Positions 31,201 through 43,600 of a stretch of 64,000 bases of DNA are shown piece after piece. Location: the NCBI RefSeq assembly GCF_025602895.1, contig NW_026516204.1:1-64000 (forward strand), read 5' to 3'. The position numbers and the translations under genes were made by a program. The stretch comes from Polychytrium aggregatum (taxonomy: Eukaryota; Chytridiomycota; Chytridiomycetes; Polychytriales). How positions within the stretch are numbered: position 1 is the first letter of the stretch; each line of letters starts with the position of its first letter. The notes under the pieces were generated by a model. That model was given only the letters and a program-made list of their open reading frames with translations. It was not told the origin of the DNA and ran no database searches.

Positions 31201-31724
31201 ACCGCCGATTCATCTTGCTCGATGCGGATGAGTACGTCTTCAACTACATGGAGAACTTTCCGCACCAGTTCCCATTCTCGGACCCAAGGCATGTCCTCAG
31301 CAAGGCCAAGGCATTCATCCGCGGCCGCGAAGGCAGCATCCGCACGGCGCTGGAAGACCGCTGCCAGAAGATTGACCTCGGGCACTTCAAGGTCGAGCGC
31401 AAGGCCCTGGTCGATACCATGAAGTGCATCTGGGAGGGTGCCTTGACACAGCACGTATGTAGACGGGTTAACGAATTGGATCGGGAGAGAGTGAATGGCG
31501 ATCCTGCGCTGGAATCGGGACATCTCTTTCGGGACATCTCTTTCGGGATGTCGTATTCGGGATGTCGTATTCGGGATATTTCATTCGGGATATTTCATTC
31601 GGGATATCGCTTTCGATGGATGCTGACCCCATGGTCCGTTCTGCAGGAGGCGATCACGCTGGCTCGCCAGGTCGAGGACGAGAATCGTCTGGTGGACTAC
31701 CGCAAGCTCATCGCTCTGTTCTAA
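28237..31724 (+). CDS. EFHC1: EFHC1/RIB72-like axonemal protein with three DM10 domains
   Basis: Ten exons close in phase: 28237-28293, 28479-28712, 28962-29243, 29546-29764, 29923-30052, 30207-30288, 30397-30649, 30739-30830, 31064-31454 and 31647-31724, giving 605 residues. The start LPFLPG-type motif is PFLPGNTFRD, then NGYAVQRAPLLGIG and VPAHVAFDKVVLRFDGYF. Three DM10 domains follow at about 97-197, 245-345 and 405-510, with VENSGIPQG.LIKRQRLPK, HYYLVDDCVEVREV and EPPQRNAGIIGGKFM. In animals and Chlamydomonas this protein sits inside ciliary doublet microtubules, so it implies a flagellated stage. The short C-terminus lacks the EF-hands of human EFHC1. The small junction 30052/30207 is the least certain. 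Intron 9 contains a 14-bp tandem array. Confidence 0.93.
31515..31612. repeat. Seven 14-bp tandem units in EFHC1 intron 9
   Basis: Seven exact 14-bp units beginning TCGGGA. Adjacent copies are identical in pairs (TCGGGACATCTCTT twice, TCGGGATGTCGTAT twice, TCGGGATATTTCAT twice, then one variant), so the array seems to have grown by duplicating single units after earlier divergence. Confidence 0.9.
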
Positions 31725-32164
31725 CACCGGTGGCTCTGCCTTAACAACTCGCTGCTCTGATAAACTAGCCGCGGAGCACACTCTCTGTGCTGCATCCCAC
31801 CGGGAGATTGAGACTCTATCCGTGCTATGCCTTCTGTTTCACGTCTCCGTTCCTAGGCTCTTGGGTGCAGCACCGTCGCTCGCCAAGGGCCGCACTGTCT
31901 CTGTTCCGTTCTTCCTCCTGTCCCGTCTCTGATGATATATTTGGGCTCGTTAATACAGCTGCGGATCGAGCCTTCGGTGCAGTTCCGTCCCTTGGTCTCC
32001 AGCTGCCCAGCTGCTCAGTCCAGACCAGGCGCATCGAATCGCCAGGCCCTCCCAAGCCCCCGCCCGTTTCTGCTCTGTCGCCGATCAAGCCGCTGCCCCC
32101 GCTTGCCAGCGACACTTGATCGCCTCCCCTCCTCCCAGCACATCTGGAACTGCAGCCAATAGCC
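31725..32164. other. Intergenic, EFHC1-like 3' end to ZW10 start
   Basis: 440 bases between two same-strand genes, with no supported open frame. It should contain the EFHC1-like 3' untranslated region and the ZW10 promoter; no clear TATA box is seen. Confidence 0.6.
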
Positions 32165-35100
32165 ATGCCTGCGCCAAAGCCCAGCCAGATCGATGCTGTG
32201 CCGGGATTCATCGTCGCCGAGATTGTCGCTGCTCAACCCAGCTGCTCTCCGTCCGCACTCCCGCCTGCTGTCGATGCCATCGACGATGCCGATCCGGATC
32301 CAAGCGCCGCACTGTCGTCCCAGAAGCTCACGGCAGAGACCATCCAATGCACCCTCGACCAGCTGAATCAGGCCATCTCGGATCTCAGTGTACGATATCG
32401 TGCCCTTACCTCTCTCGATTACGCCGCTCCCGGTCGTGATGCTGTTCGCTGACTCACTTTCTCCTCGACGCATTCTCTCTCCTTTCACCAGTTCGAACTG
32501 AGCCATCACATCGATACCCATCCAGAGCTCTCCACGTTTCTGGGCGATTCCCAGCGTATCGAAGGACAAGCTCAAGGCTACTTTGCCGAGCTGGATCGTC
32601 TCTCGACCGAGCTTCATGAGCCGCAGGTTTGACCCTGTTTGCTGCACAATCCTCCATTGCTGCTCAACCACAAATCCGCTTGAGCACTGTCCGCTGGAAC
32701 AGCCACATCGAACTCAGTACCCCGGGGATTCATGCTGCCCTGGTTTTCTGACGTCCGCTTCCACATCCAGAATGGATTCCTGGCCAAGCTCAACGACGCC
32801 AATCATCGACAGCAAGAGGCCAGGAGCAAGCTCGATGCCCTCGAGACCTATCTGCACATCCTCATGAGTCTCTCCTCGGTTAGTTTTGCAACCTACGCTC
32901 CACCCGGTCTATCTCTCTGCCTTGCTCCGCCCGCTCTGTTTCCATCTTAACCCCATCAACCGGACATGGCCTCATTGCAGTTTCATCAAGGCTCAACCGT
33001 GTTTGACTCAGCCCTTGGCCAGAAGGAGTTCCAAAAGGCGTCAGTGATCCTGTCTTCGATGGTGGGTATCCAGTTCGTTGTCCACAGCTTCGCTTCGCTG
33101 CTCATGATCCATGCGCAAGTGCAGGGAGGCTCCTCATGGATCGTGGTGGAGGTGGGACATTACGGGTAACTCAATCCCTCGCCAACCACATGCTCATTCT
33201 CTCATACGATTCATCCCATTGCAGGAAGGCGCCTTGGACCAGCTTCCGAAATGGGACGACGTTCATATCTTTGCCCAAGTCCAGGTGGGATATCGACTCC
33301 CTTGCATGTCTGCTGTCTTCAGCGCAGTTTCAGGCGAACATCTTGAATGGCCGTGAATGCGGAATCGCACCAGGCCTCCTCGCTCAACGGCGGGCTCGGT
33401 GTTAGATCGATGAGGTCGACATAGTGCTGACCGACATTCCCGACACTCGCACTATCTACACCACCCTCATCCCCATCCTCATCTCGGCCATGGCCCGTGA
33501 CCATCAACCAGGCTCGATACGACACCTGCAACCAGATGTTCTTGGCCAGACTGGAGCTGACGCTCTCGGATCTGCTCAGCGCCGACACTGACGACACCAG
33601 CGGCATCATTGCGGCCAAGGAGTACTACGACGGATGTAAGGCCAGCACATGTTGTGATATCCATCAGCGCCTGCAGTGGCTGAGGGTCTCGATCCGCTCG
33701 TCGCCAAGAACACACTATACCATCCCACGACAGCAACCAACCTGTTACTCACGCATGCCTTCTTGCACTTTCACGTCATCGCAACACCACTATCGCCGAC
33801 ACAGCCCGTATCCTCCACCCAGGATCAATCTTCTCTGCGGCCGCATCGGGGCATGGCGCAGAACTTATCGCTCCATGGCTGCGATTCTGTCTGCGTGCTC
33901 TTGAGGCTGTGCTTTCCAGCCCCGCGAGCTCTTGCTCTGTCACGACAGAACCAGATAGTTCCGACAGGGGCTGTCTTGTCCACCGCCTCAAGTACGAAAA
34001 GGCCGACGAAAGTTCGGAGGCCCCTTGGTCTCAAACCTCGCCAGGTTCGGTCATTCTCCACGCTGCTGAGCAGATTCCATCAGACCTGCCGTCAATCAGT
34101 TGATTCTTGATGGCCATCAGGCGCCTTGAGCGTCCTCAGACGCCATCTCCAAGAACCAAGTGACAATTCCATCACAGCCAGCGACTGACGCTGCCTGTAT
34201 CTGTTGTGTGCGCTGTTCTTGACTGCTGGCAGATGTTGTCTTTTCGAGGCTGAAGGAAATCATGCGCTTCCTCGTCACGCATCTGTTCTGCTTCGACCTG
34301 ACCGAGATCAAGGACAAGAGCGACACGACCGGATACACGCACATCTTCCGAGAGCGCTTCCGGCAGTTCTACGCAGGCGACATTGCGCCCCGCGTGATCG
34401 ACAAGTATCTGGCCAAGTGCGTCCCTGAGTCTCTCGAGCAGCTCGACGGCTTCAAGATTGTGAGCCAAGCTTGCTCTGTATTCGAGAACGAGCTGCTTTC
34501 CGGTGGTGAGTAGCTCATCAATGCGAGGCTTTTGCAAATAGCGCGGCCTCGGTTATATGGGCTAGACTCGATGCAGAACCCGAGATGCCGACCGCCCGTT
34601 GCGGCTCTGACTGGACTCGGAAATCTCATGAACCATCTCCCCATCTCCATCTCCATCTCCATCTCCATCTCCATCTCCATCTCCATCTCCATCTCCATCT
34701 CCATCTCCATCTCCATCTCCATCTCCATCTCCATCTCCATCTCCATCTCCATCTCCATCTCCATCTCCATCTCCATCTCCATCTCATGGGCTGTGTAGGC
34801 TTGATTGAGGATCAAGACAGGAAGCTGTCAGAGTACTGCTCCAAGATTGACGAGCATTTCATCGCTCAGACAACACTGACGCTTCTGGAAAAGGTCCGTG
34901 CCGTGCTCGTCAAGTCCCAATACGATACCGTCGATGTCAAGGAAGGCAGCGACCAAGGTAGATCCTGCTGGCCCAAACGCCTGTGCTGCTGCTCTTTTCC
35001 ATCGCACGACACATATCCAATCCTTGACGCGGCGTGGATGCAGCCTGTGGTGAAGCTGGCTGGCAGCACTAACACCAAGCTTTGCTCTTGTTGTCACGAA

Positions 35101-36558
35101 ATGCGGATAACCAGTGCTGCTGCCAACATGGGTATCGAACTGCATCCCACCTTTGGCAAATACCACAATCGCAGTGCAAGCGACCGAGGCTGTTGCCTTT
35201 GACGGCTTGTTCCAGTTCCCGTCTTGCGCCATCAGCGCCCGGACGGTCAAGTTTCTCAAGCTGATTTCATCGACCCTGTCCGATGCCCTCAAAGTGAACA
35301 ACGCCAGGTATCATGTTGGCCCGAGTCCCCCGCCCCGTGCTCGTCGTTGCTGCGATCAAGCAACTTGCTTCTCAGACACCGATGCGGCTCAGTGACACAC
35401 TTCCCCGTGACAACACATCCGACCAGCACTCCCAAGCTCTTTGACAGCGTGCGGGAAGCTCTGGACTTGTACCGCATCGTGATGCCATCGGTGCACTCGA
35501 CAAAGTTCGACAGCGTGCCCCAGCTGTGCATGGTCTTCCACAACGACTGCATGTATATTGCCCACCAGCTGCTGTATCTCGGCATTCCCTTCCAAACTTT
35601 TGCTCTCGGCTCGCACAAAGGCGTTCTGAGCTTCACCGACTCTGTTGTCGAGTTTCGCAGGCTGGGCGAGCGCTATTTCAACATGCAGCTGGTGAGTCTG
35701 GAGGAAAGGTCGTCGCGGCTCGACCAAAGCAAAGCTGCTCTTCGTTTGGCAACTCACAGATTCGGCCCTTGTCGCAATCGAGAATGTCTGTGACGACTAG
35801 CGCTGCCGATTTGAGCTCGGATACAGCGCAATATGTCCAAGATCTGAAATACGCCGCGGAAACCAAGTCTCTGACAGCGCGGCGGGTATGCTCTATCCTG
35901 CACAGACTCGCCAACGCGACAGCTTGATCCAGAGTATCGCCGAGGCAGACGGCTTTGGCATGCAGGACGACGCACGAGAGGCACAAGTATCCAAGACGAT
36001 CAAGCTTGTGTCCCACCAGCTGAAGCATCTCGCCAAAGTGTGGAAGGTGAGCGATGCCGCTGTCCCATCCTTGTGAGAGCGCAGGAGGGATGCTCGTGCT
36101 GCGACGAGGCAGCGGCTTTACTCTCACGATCCATCGGCTAACCAGTCGTGCTCTGGACACACACGTGTTTCCAGTCGGTCTTGCCCGACTACTTATTCCT
36201 CAAGGCGATGGGTCTGCTCGTCGATGCCGTCATGGAGGAGATCCTGACGGAGGTCGAAGGGTTGATCGACATATCCAAGGACGAGTCGCTCAAGCTCAAC
36301 AGCGCCCTGATCGAGTTTGAAGGCGAGTGCATCGAGCTGCTCCGGACACAAGACTACCAGCGCTACATACCGATTGTGAACAAGTTCCACCACCTTGCGC
36401 TGCTGATGGACTCGAGCTTTGCAGCGATCATGGAGAGGCTGCGAGCGGGCGAGCTCTTTGAGTTTTCGAATGGCGAACTGACTCGCCTCATCAAGGCACT
36501 GTTTTCTGACACACCGCTGCGGGCCAAGAACCTGGAGGAGATCCAGCGACGCAGGTGA
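32165..36558 (+). CDS. ZW10: ZW10 homologue (kinetochore RZZ / Dsl1-NRZ tethering subunit)
   Basis: Multi-exon gene from ATG 32165 to TGA 36556-36558. Phase-consistent exons: 32165-32389, 32492-32626, 32771-32878, 32981-33061, 33225-33284, 34233-34505, 34799-34957, 35175-35307, 35427-35691, 35906-36046 and 36175-36558. At least one exon ending at 33635 (Y-Y-D-G) lies between 33.3 and 33.6 kb, with its 5' border unresolved. The hallmark is in the 35427 exon: VFHNDCMYIAHQLLYLG, then FRRLGERYFNMQL, TIKLVSHQLKHLAKVWK and VLPDYLFLKAMGLLVDA, matching the ZW10 C-terminal half; the end reads LTRLIKALFSDTPLRA. ZW10 tethers Golgi-to-ER vesicles with RINT1 and NAG and, in animals, recruits dynein and checkpoint proteins to kinetochores. 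Its counterpart in budding yeast (Dsl1) is very diverged, so a canonical form here is notable. Confidence 0.9.
34632..34785. repeat. CATCTC hexanucleotide microsatellite in a ZW10 intron
   Basis: About 25 near-perfect copies of CATCTC fill the intron between ZW10 exons ending 34505 and starting 34799. On the opposite strand it reads as an uninterrupted Met-Glu run and on this strand as Ile-Ser, both artefacts of the hexamer. Confidence 0.95.
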
Positions 36559-36993
36559 TCGCTGCGAGTGCAAGTGAAGAGATCACAGCCCGAATATATA
36601 TAATACACTTGCAGTCCCATGTCGCCGCTGGATCCGCCGCTCGCTCTGGTCATGCTGGGTCCAAGAGAAACCAGGAGCAAAGCCAGCCAGCCAGCCAGCC
36701 AGCCAGCCATGCCGTGGCCGGCCGGCCCTGTGCGACGCCGCTCCGGTTCGCGCGGAGTTCGAAACGCCCGCGCCACGCAACGGAACCGCCGAGCCAACCT
36801 CCGACCTTCCCTCCGGATCTCGGTCGCCGCCCCGGCCTGTCTCTGTCGTTCTTGTCTGGCTGCTGTCTGGTTGCCGTTTGGCTCCTGTCTGGCTCCTGTC
36901 TGGCTCCTGTCTGGCTCCTGTCTGGCTCCTCTGTCGACCCCACATTTTCCACGCAGCCGCTGCCCCTCCCAGCAGTTCCCAATCTTTGCCACA
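36559..36993. other. Repeat-rich 5' region of the ACAD8 gene
   Basis: 435 bases between ZW10 and ACAD8 with two simple tandem repeats: about seven CCAG units near 36683-36710 and a degenerate 11-bp array (36855-36932). No gene. It presumably holds the ACAD8 promoter and leader. Confidence 0.65.
36855..36932. repeat. 11-bp tandem repeat upstream of ACAD8
   Basis: About five good copies of GGCTCCTGTCT from 36880, preceded by two more degenerate copies, ending about 60 bases before the ACAD8 start codon. Confidence 0.85.
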
Positions 36994-39645
36994 ATGTCCT
37001 TCGCTGTCGCTGCTGCCCGCTCGGCCCTTCGTCGTCCCGCTCCTCTTGTCTTCTCCCTTGCGAGAAGCCGGGCCTTCAGCTCCGTCATCGATGGTATGCG
37101 CCTCCTGCACAGTTGCGTCATCGCATCCCCTTTAACTTGCTGTGCCGTGGCAATCAAGGTCGATCTGCACAAGCCTGGGAGCTTTTCTGGCGATCCAGCC
37201 GATCGCTGCAGCATCCGGCATCCACAGCCTTGCCGTTCAAGATCCGGCAGGCCCCACAGCCACCAACCGCAGTGCCCAGCTCACCATATTTTCCCATCTG
37301 ACTCATCGTCGCCCTCTCCAAAACCAAATTGATGCGATTCTGCCGGCCACTTTGCCCTGACATTACCGCCGATCTATACTGCGGAACAGCATCGAGTGGC
37401 CTGCCTGAGGAAGAGAAGGAGTTCCAGCTCCTCGCCCGGTCCTTTGCCGACAAGGAGTTTGCTCCCAAGATGCTGGAGTGGGATGAGAAGGAGCACTTTC
37501 CAGTCGATGCCCTCCGCAAGGCGGCCGAGCTTGGATTCGGAGGTAGGGCGTGACTGCCAGTGACGCTGTCGACCGCCGTCGTCCTGTCCTCAGTGTGCGT
37601 GGGCTCAACAAGCGTGGGCTCAGCAAGCATGGGCTCAGCACTCCCCCACCATCATTTACTCCTCTGTCTAACCCACTTTGCTCATGTCTCCGGCTGTTCT
37701 GGACCGGATCTGTGAAACTCCCGCTGGGCCGAAACAAACGCCTCAGCCATCTACTGCAATCCCGATTTCGGTGGAACGGGCGCCAGCCGCCTCCAGGCCA
37801 GCATCATCTTCGAGGCCCTGTCCACCGGCTGTGTCAGCACAACGGCATACCTCAGCATCCATAACATGTGCGCGTGGATGATCGACACCTTTGGCGCCGA
37901 GCAGCAGAAGGAAAAGTGGATTCCCCAGCTTGCGAGCTGCGAGGTATGCCGTGCAGCCCCGGACTGACGGGCTCGAGCTGCAGCAACGGATGCGGTATCT
38001 CGGCTGTGTGTTTGTGAGGGTCTGTGCTGGCCCAGAACTCACTGTCAAGCGTCATGACTGTCCAACAGAAACTCGGTTCGTACTGTCTCACCGAGCCTGG
38101 CGCTGGATCCGATGCGGCATCACTCTCCACGACCGCCAAGCGCCAGGGCGATCATTTTATCCTGAATGGATCCAAGGCCTTCATTTCCGGAGGAGGCGAC
38201 ACCGATGTGTATGTAGGCTGCAGTCCGTGTACTCGGCGGGCACCTCTGATACGAGCGTCCGTGGCTCACATCGTGAAGACTGGGTGCAATGTCGCCCTCG
38301 GCAATTCCTCTGCGGTCGCTCGGTTTGTTCCCTGACCTCTCGATATCCACCGCACACCTCTCCTGACACAGCTACCTGGTTATGGCCCGCACCGGCGGCC
38401 CTGGTCCCAAGGGCATCAGCTGCTTCTTGGTCGAGAAGGGCACTCCTGGCCTCAGCTTTGGCAAGAAGGAGCAAAAGGTCGGCTGGAACTCGCAGCCCAC
38501 CCGCGGTAAGCATCTCCAGCAGGCTGTACATTCCTCCGCCAATGTCCCAGCTTCGTCTGCCTGAGTTGTGCGATAACCGGCCTTTGGACATCGGCCCTTG
38601 TCAACTCGCATCCCAACAGCAGCGACTCACTCAAGAGCGTTCTTCTCCCTCCAGCTGTCATTTTTGAGGACTGTGCCGTACCTGCCGAGAACATGATCGG
38701 AAAGGAAGGCCAAGGCTTCGCCATCGCCATGCAGGGCCTCAACGGTGGAAGGTACGTCTGCCTGCCGTCCGCTACGCTTTTGTAGATTGTGTTGCCTCCT
38801 GGTTCTCCAGCTATCGTCGTGGTACTTATGGTCTCTCATCTCTCACTTGCTGCCCTCCAGAGTCAACATTGGTGAGTGCTTCAAATCGTCGGCCAACGGT
38901 CGCAGAGTCAGTCGGCTCATTCCAGTCTCGTTTCTTCAGCTTCCTGCAGTCTGGGAGGTGCCCAGGGCGCCATCGAGGCTGCGCTGGAGCATGTCACCGT
39001 CCGCAAGCAGTTTGGCAGTGCCCTTTCGACTTTCCAAGTGCGTATAGAACCTGACGCCATACCATTCTGCCTGGCTGGCTCCGCTGCTCCGTCTCACACC
39101 CTTGCCTTCCGTACCAGAACGTACAATTCAAGCTCGCCGAGATGGCCATCGCACTCAACTCGTCACGCTTGATGGTCCGGAACGCCGCCTCGATGCTGGA
39201 TGCCAAAGCCCCCGATGCCGCCGCCCACTGTGCGATGGTATGTTGGCGCCGATGCGCATGCTGCTCTCTGCATTCCAGCGAGTGAGAGGTGTGCTTGTTA
39301 CTCGTGTGCTGTGCCTTACCCTCCTTCGTCTGCAGGCCAAAGTCCATGCGACGGACGAGTGCTTCAATGTCTGCAATACCGCTCTTCAGCTGCACGGCGG
39401 CTACGGCTATCTCAAGGATTACCGTGTCCAGCAGTACACTCGCGATCTGAGAGTCCACCAGATTCTCGAAGGTAAGCAGCACCGATTGCACCAAAATGTC
39501 CTGAGATCTGCATCACTCCCATCAGTGGACAGCATGCCCTTGCCACGGCCATATTCACAGCTGTGCCATTCGATATGACCACGTTTCGTTCCAGGCACCA
39601 ACGAAGTGATGCGGATGATTGTCTCGCGAGAGCTCCTGAAGTGAG
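36994..39645 (+). CDS. ACAD8: Isobutyryl-CoA dehydrogenase (mitochondrial acyl-CoA dehydrogenase)
   Basis: Eleven exons close in phase: 36994-37093, 37390-37542, 37747-37943, 38069-38208, 38372-38505, 38655-38751, 38861-38871, 38940-39037, 39118-39237, 39336-39471 and 39596-39645, giving 411 residues. The seventh exon is only 11 nt. The first 30 residues are Arg/Ala/Ser-rich and look like a mitochondrial presequence. The body follows ACAD8 closely: [96 protein letters not shown] and [19 protein letters not shown]. The catalytic Glu is in QILEGTNEVMR. The enzyme is an FAD flavoprotein that oxidises isobutyryl-CoA to methacrylyl-CoA in valine breakdown, passing electrons to ETF. Match to ACAD8 rather than SCAD or ACADSB rests on the NSQPTRAVIFED and LKDY..QQY..D segments. 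Confidence 0.93.
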
Positions 39646-40674
39646 CCCGGCAATCGATGCGGCTGGCCAGATGTGTCTGGCGGGATGGATCCCAAGACTT
39701 GCGAATCTCGTACCGATGGAGTCTGGGGCCGCTCTGAGATTGCGTCTGCCAGTTCTGGCGATGCGTGCGCTATCCCTTTTGATTTGTGGTGCTGCCCTTG
39801 ACTCAAAGCGAGAGGGCACAGGATCGCTGTTGACAAGCCGTTGTCACAGGCAGGGGACTGGGAGGGCTGGCTATGATGGAGCGAGTCTCTCCGCAGTCTG
39901 TAGCCATCCTGAGAAATGCCGGGGATGTCCCGACAATGATATATCCTTGTGCACAACAGCAGACTGGTGCAGGGCAACGATCTGGCAAGTCAAGGGCTCT
40001 GTCCTGCGAACGAACGCTTGCGAGCCATCGTGCCAGATCGAAGTCGGTCCGTTGGCCATTCCGAAAATGTCGGCTCCGTATCTGTCCACGAACGTCCGTT
40101 GCTATGAGCGTGTGGTCTCAGTGAGTGCCGCTGCTCCGCTATGCGGATGCATAAATGTGGTCTCCCCTTCGGGTGCTGGGGCTCTCGGCTGTTGAGCAAA
40201 TGCAGCAGCAGGAGGGACCCAAGGCGGTCCGCAGAGAATCGAGGACAGCGATGGCCCGGAGAGGCACCTCTTGGTTCCTGATTCTCGATGCCTGATCGAC
40301 CGAGGTTCCGATCCTGGTAGCAGCCGCTCAAAGCTTCAAGCGCCACGAACACCCCAGATCCAGCTCCAGAGTCCCAGCCAAGGCGGCTCCTCCAGGCATG
40401 ATCCAGGGGAGATCTGGGGTGAGAAGCTGTTGATCTGGGATCGACGACAAAAAGCTGCCGCCGACCGAGAACACACCGAGAGCATACCGAGAACACACCG
40501 GGAGCTTCTCGTCCTGCCACACAGTCTGCCGCACCGATTGGCTGATTCGATCGCCCCGACAATCACAGGCGCCAGCCCGCATTGCACTTCGACGGCTGCA
40601 TGGGCAGGTGCAGGCGGGTGCGATTTCGATTTCTGTTTGGTGCTTCTATCGGCGACGTTTGAGTCTGCAGCAAG
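39646..40674. other. Intergenic, ACAD8 to GPCR
   Basis: About 1 kb with only short overlapping open frames and no recognised domain. Contains the ACAD8 3' untranslated region and the GPCR promoter. Confidence 0.6.
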
Positions 40675-43600
40675 ATGCGCTCGAGCAACAAAACCAAATA
40701 CACCGTAAGCCTCGACAACTATTGAGCCCACCCAAGCGACCTCTCGCTGACTGTTGTGTTCTATAGCTGCGCCGAGCTCTGTGCATCGTATTGGTCGCTC
40801 AATACACTATCCGGCAGCCAGTCTGGCCTTGCGTTGACAGTACGCCTCGTCCTACAGCTCACAGTTGGCTTCACCGCAAGTGTCTGGTCGCCATGGTACG
40901 AAGCCCAAAGGAGCGACGCTATGCGCCTGGGTGCCATGATGGCCGTCGATCGCATCAACAACAGCACGTCGCTCATGCGAGACGCGAGCATCCAGCTGGC
41001 TGTGGCAGAGGCAGACATGAACTGGGGCAAATCGGTAAGCCGCCGCCCTCGACACGCATCCCAGCACGCAAAACTCGGAGCTCCGTCGCGGTTCTTCGAA
41101 GCCGATGCTGTCCCAACAGAAACGGGATCGCCAGCTTGAAGCTGAGTTGCTGTTTCGTATCGCTCTCCCAGGCAGTCTCTGTCATTGATCTCAACAAAGC
41201 CGGAAACTTGGCTCTCATCATCGGAGACGTGACAAGCGCGATGAATATCCACTCTGCGGCAGTCAGCTCCTATTACGGCGTGAGTACCCTCGTTGCTGGA
41301 GTCGATGGAGCACAAGCAGACGTCAGCGAATGCAGCGCGAGTCGACCGGGGCCTGCCCAGGAAGGCTATCGTCGGCCCTGTCATCGACTCACCTTTAGTT
41401 CTTGGGAAGCCAGATACCTCATGTGTGCATTCTTTGCGCCGACGCATCTCTGTCGGATTCCGCCAACTACGGCACTTTCTTTCGAATGATGTCAATGTAA
41501 GCATCCGATCCTGTCTCGACTCTCCGCAACTGGCCATGGCACTTCGATAACCCTCATCGATCGACTGCAACAGGGGTGTTCCGAGGGAGCTTATAGCCGT
41601 GGCCTACCATATGGGATGGAGGCATATATCGATCCTGTACACGGTCGACGCAATGTCACTCTCGTCGCTGAACATGGCTCTCGAAGCGGCAGGCACCTAC
41701 AACATGACCATTCTCACGACCCAAGGTGAGCCGGGGTGATACCGACCTATCGACAGCCACCGCCAAAGCCACTGCGATAGGCAGAGCATTGCATATTCTT
41801 GGGGGGGGGCGAGAGTGCCCTGGCCCATCTGCACTAACTTGATTACCGATCGCCCCAGCCATCCAGTTCTCCCCATCCGTCAATACATCGAACGGACCGG
41901 AGGTCATAGCCACACTCTCGCCCGTATACGAGATATTGAAGAATCTCCAAACCAGAATCATCGTGCTAATGTGGGTAGATCTCGATCTGTTGGGTGATGG
42001 ATGATAGCGGTGGCTAGTAAGTGAAGGGGAGGAGACGTCGGTCGTCGTCATAGGCTTGGTGCCTTGGTGTCATCCGAAAGCAAGCTTTGATGGACAAAAT
42101 CCACTAACATAATTACCATCACTCTCTATGTGCGCAGATCCTCCATATTAACCACGGACGACATTTACTTCAGCGCAGCGTGAGTGGCGCTTTGGTTGCC
42201 GGATAATCTATGCCAATGATTGCTGACAGTATCTCAACATTCTTCGCGGCTATTAGATATTGCGGTCTTGCCGGTCCTGGATATGTAAGTATGCCAAGGC
42301 AATTGAGGATTCCCATTTGACCCTCCCCACTTGGACCATGGACTCATGAATTCGCCGACTGTTTGGGACTCCAACGTGCTCTACTCGGCTGCCACAAGGT
42401 CTGGATCACCTTCAACACTATTGGAATGATACCCATTGATCAAATCATCGAAAAGTATGGCGCAGCAGCCTGGCAGACAGCTATGCATAACATTATTCTT
42501 CCCAACTACTCTCCGGTTAGCGTTCGCGTATGCTGAATGACCTCGCAGCGTATGTTGCAATCCCGGGTTTGATGGCTTGGACAGAGCTGAGCCAAGCCAG
42601 GCTAACCGAGCTGGCAACATCCGACAGAGTAACGATCAACAGTCGCAAGAGTACGACATCGTCCTCAGCCACTACGATTTCTATGTACAATACAAGACGG
42701 GGTACGGACTGCAAAGCATCCAAGCTCCTTGTGGAGGCGGCTCCATTCTCAATGATTGCGCTATTCATTTCTCAATGATCACATTGTCGTATCAAATCAT
42801 GTCTTATCACATTATCTTATCCCTTAGATTCGGAACCACCGCATATGGTGACTACTATGCAAACAACAACACGAACGTCCCTTTCATGAATGTCTTGAGC
42901 GCATATGATGCGACCATGGCGATTCTGCTCACATGGGACAGGGTATATATTCTAGCTTTCCGGGACTGTGCGATGGCACTGGGCTCGTCTGGAGAGCCTC
43001 AAGCGCCGTCAGACCTACTGCGCGAACACTTCGATATGCACTCGGTCTTACGTCGCCTCCGTGATGACTCTGCAGATCCTGAACGAAACTGGATTCGAGG
43101 CCAATGCCATCTACAACGGCTCCTTAACTGGGAGCTGCTCGCCCCAAGCTGTCACGGACACCAAATACGTCGGCTGTCTGGATCTGATTGCGTACGTTTC
43201 AAATTAGGTCTCGTATCGCATTGGACAGGCTGGGTTTATCAACACATGCGCTGAGATTCACCCTGAAATGTCGGCCATTCATTCCAGCTTTGACGCCGAC
43301 CACAATCTCGTCGCGTAAGTGGGTCGTGAACTGGTGCACGTCTCGTTACCGGTGGTAAGCTTATGGCTGCATCGGTGGCCCAGTCCCACGTATTTTTTCG
43401 CATACTCTCCCTCAGGGTACATACTGTGCGGAATAGACAATCAAAGCGGTATACAGTGGTACCAGAATGCCTCCGGCTACCAAATCATCAATTCAGTGTT
43501 CTCCAACGGGGTCATTCCAAGCGATTCGCCAAACTATACACTAGATCAGCTCCTCTACGGCGATCCCATGGCCACGTTTATCTTGGTGATATACACTGTG

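Noticed and set aside
34369-34815. Open frames encoding long Met-Glu or Ile-Ser runs
   Set aside because: They are translations of the CATCTC microsatellite inside a ZW10 intron; flanking exons splice across it in phase.
35760-35885. Possible extra ZW10 exon after an AACTCACAG acceptor
   Set aside because: Using it would leave a 20-base intron before the next exon. Direct splicing 35691 to 35906 keeps phase and matches ZW10 better.
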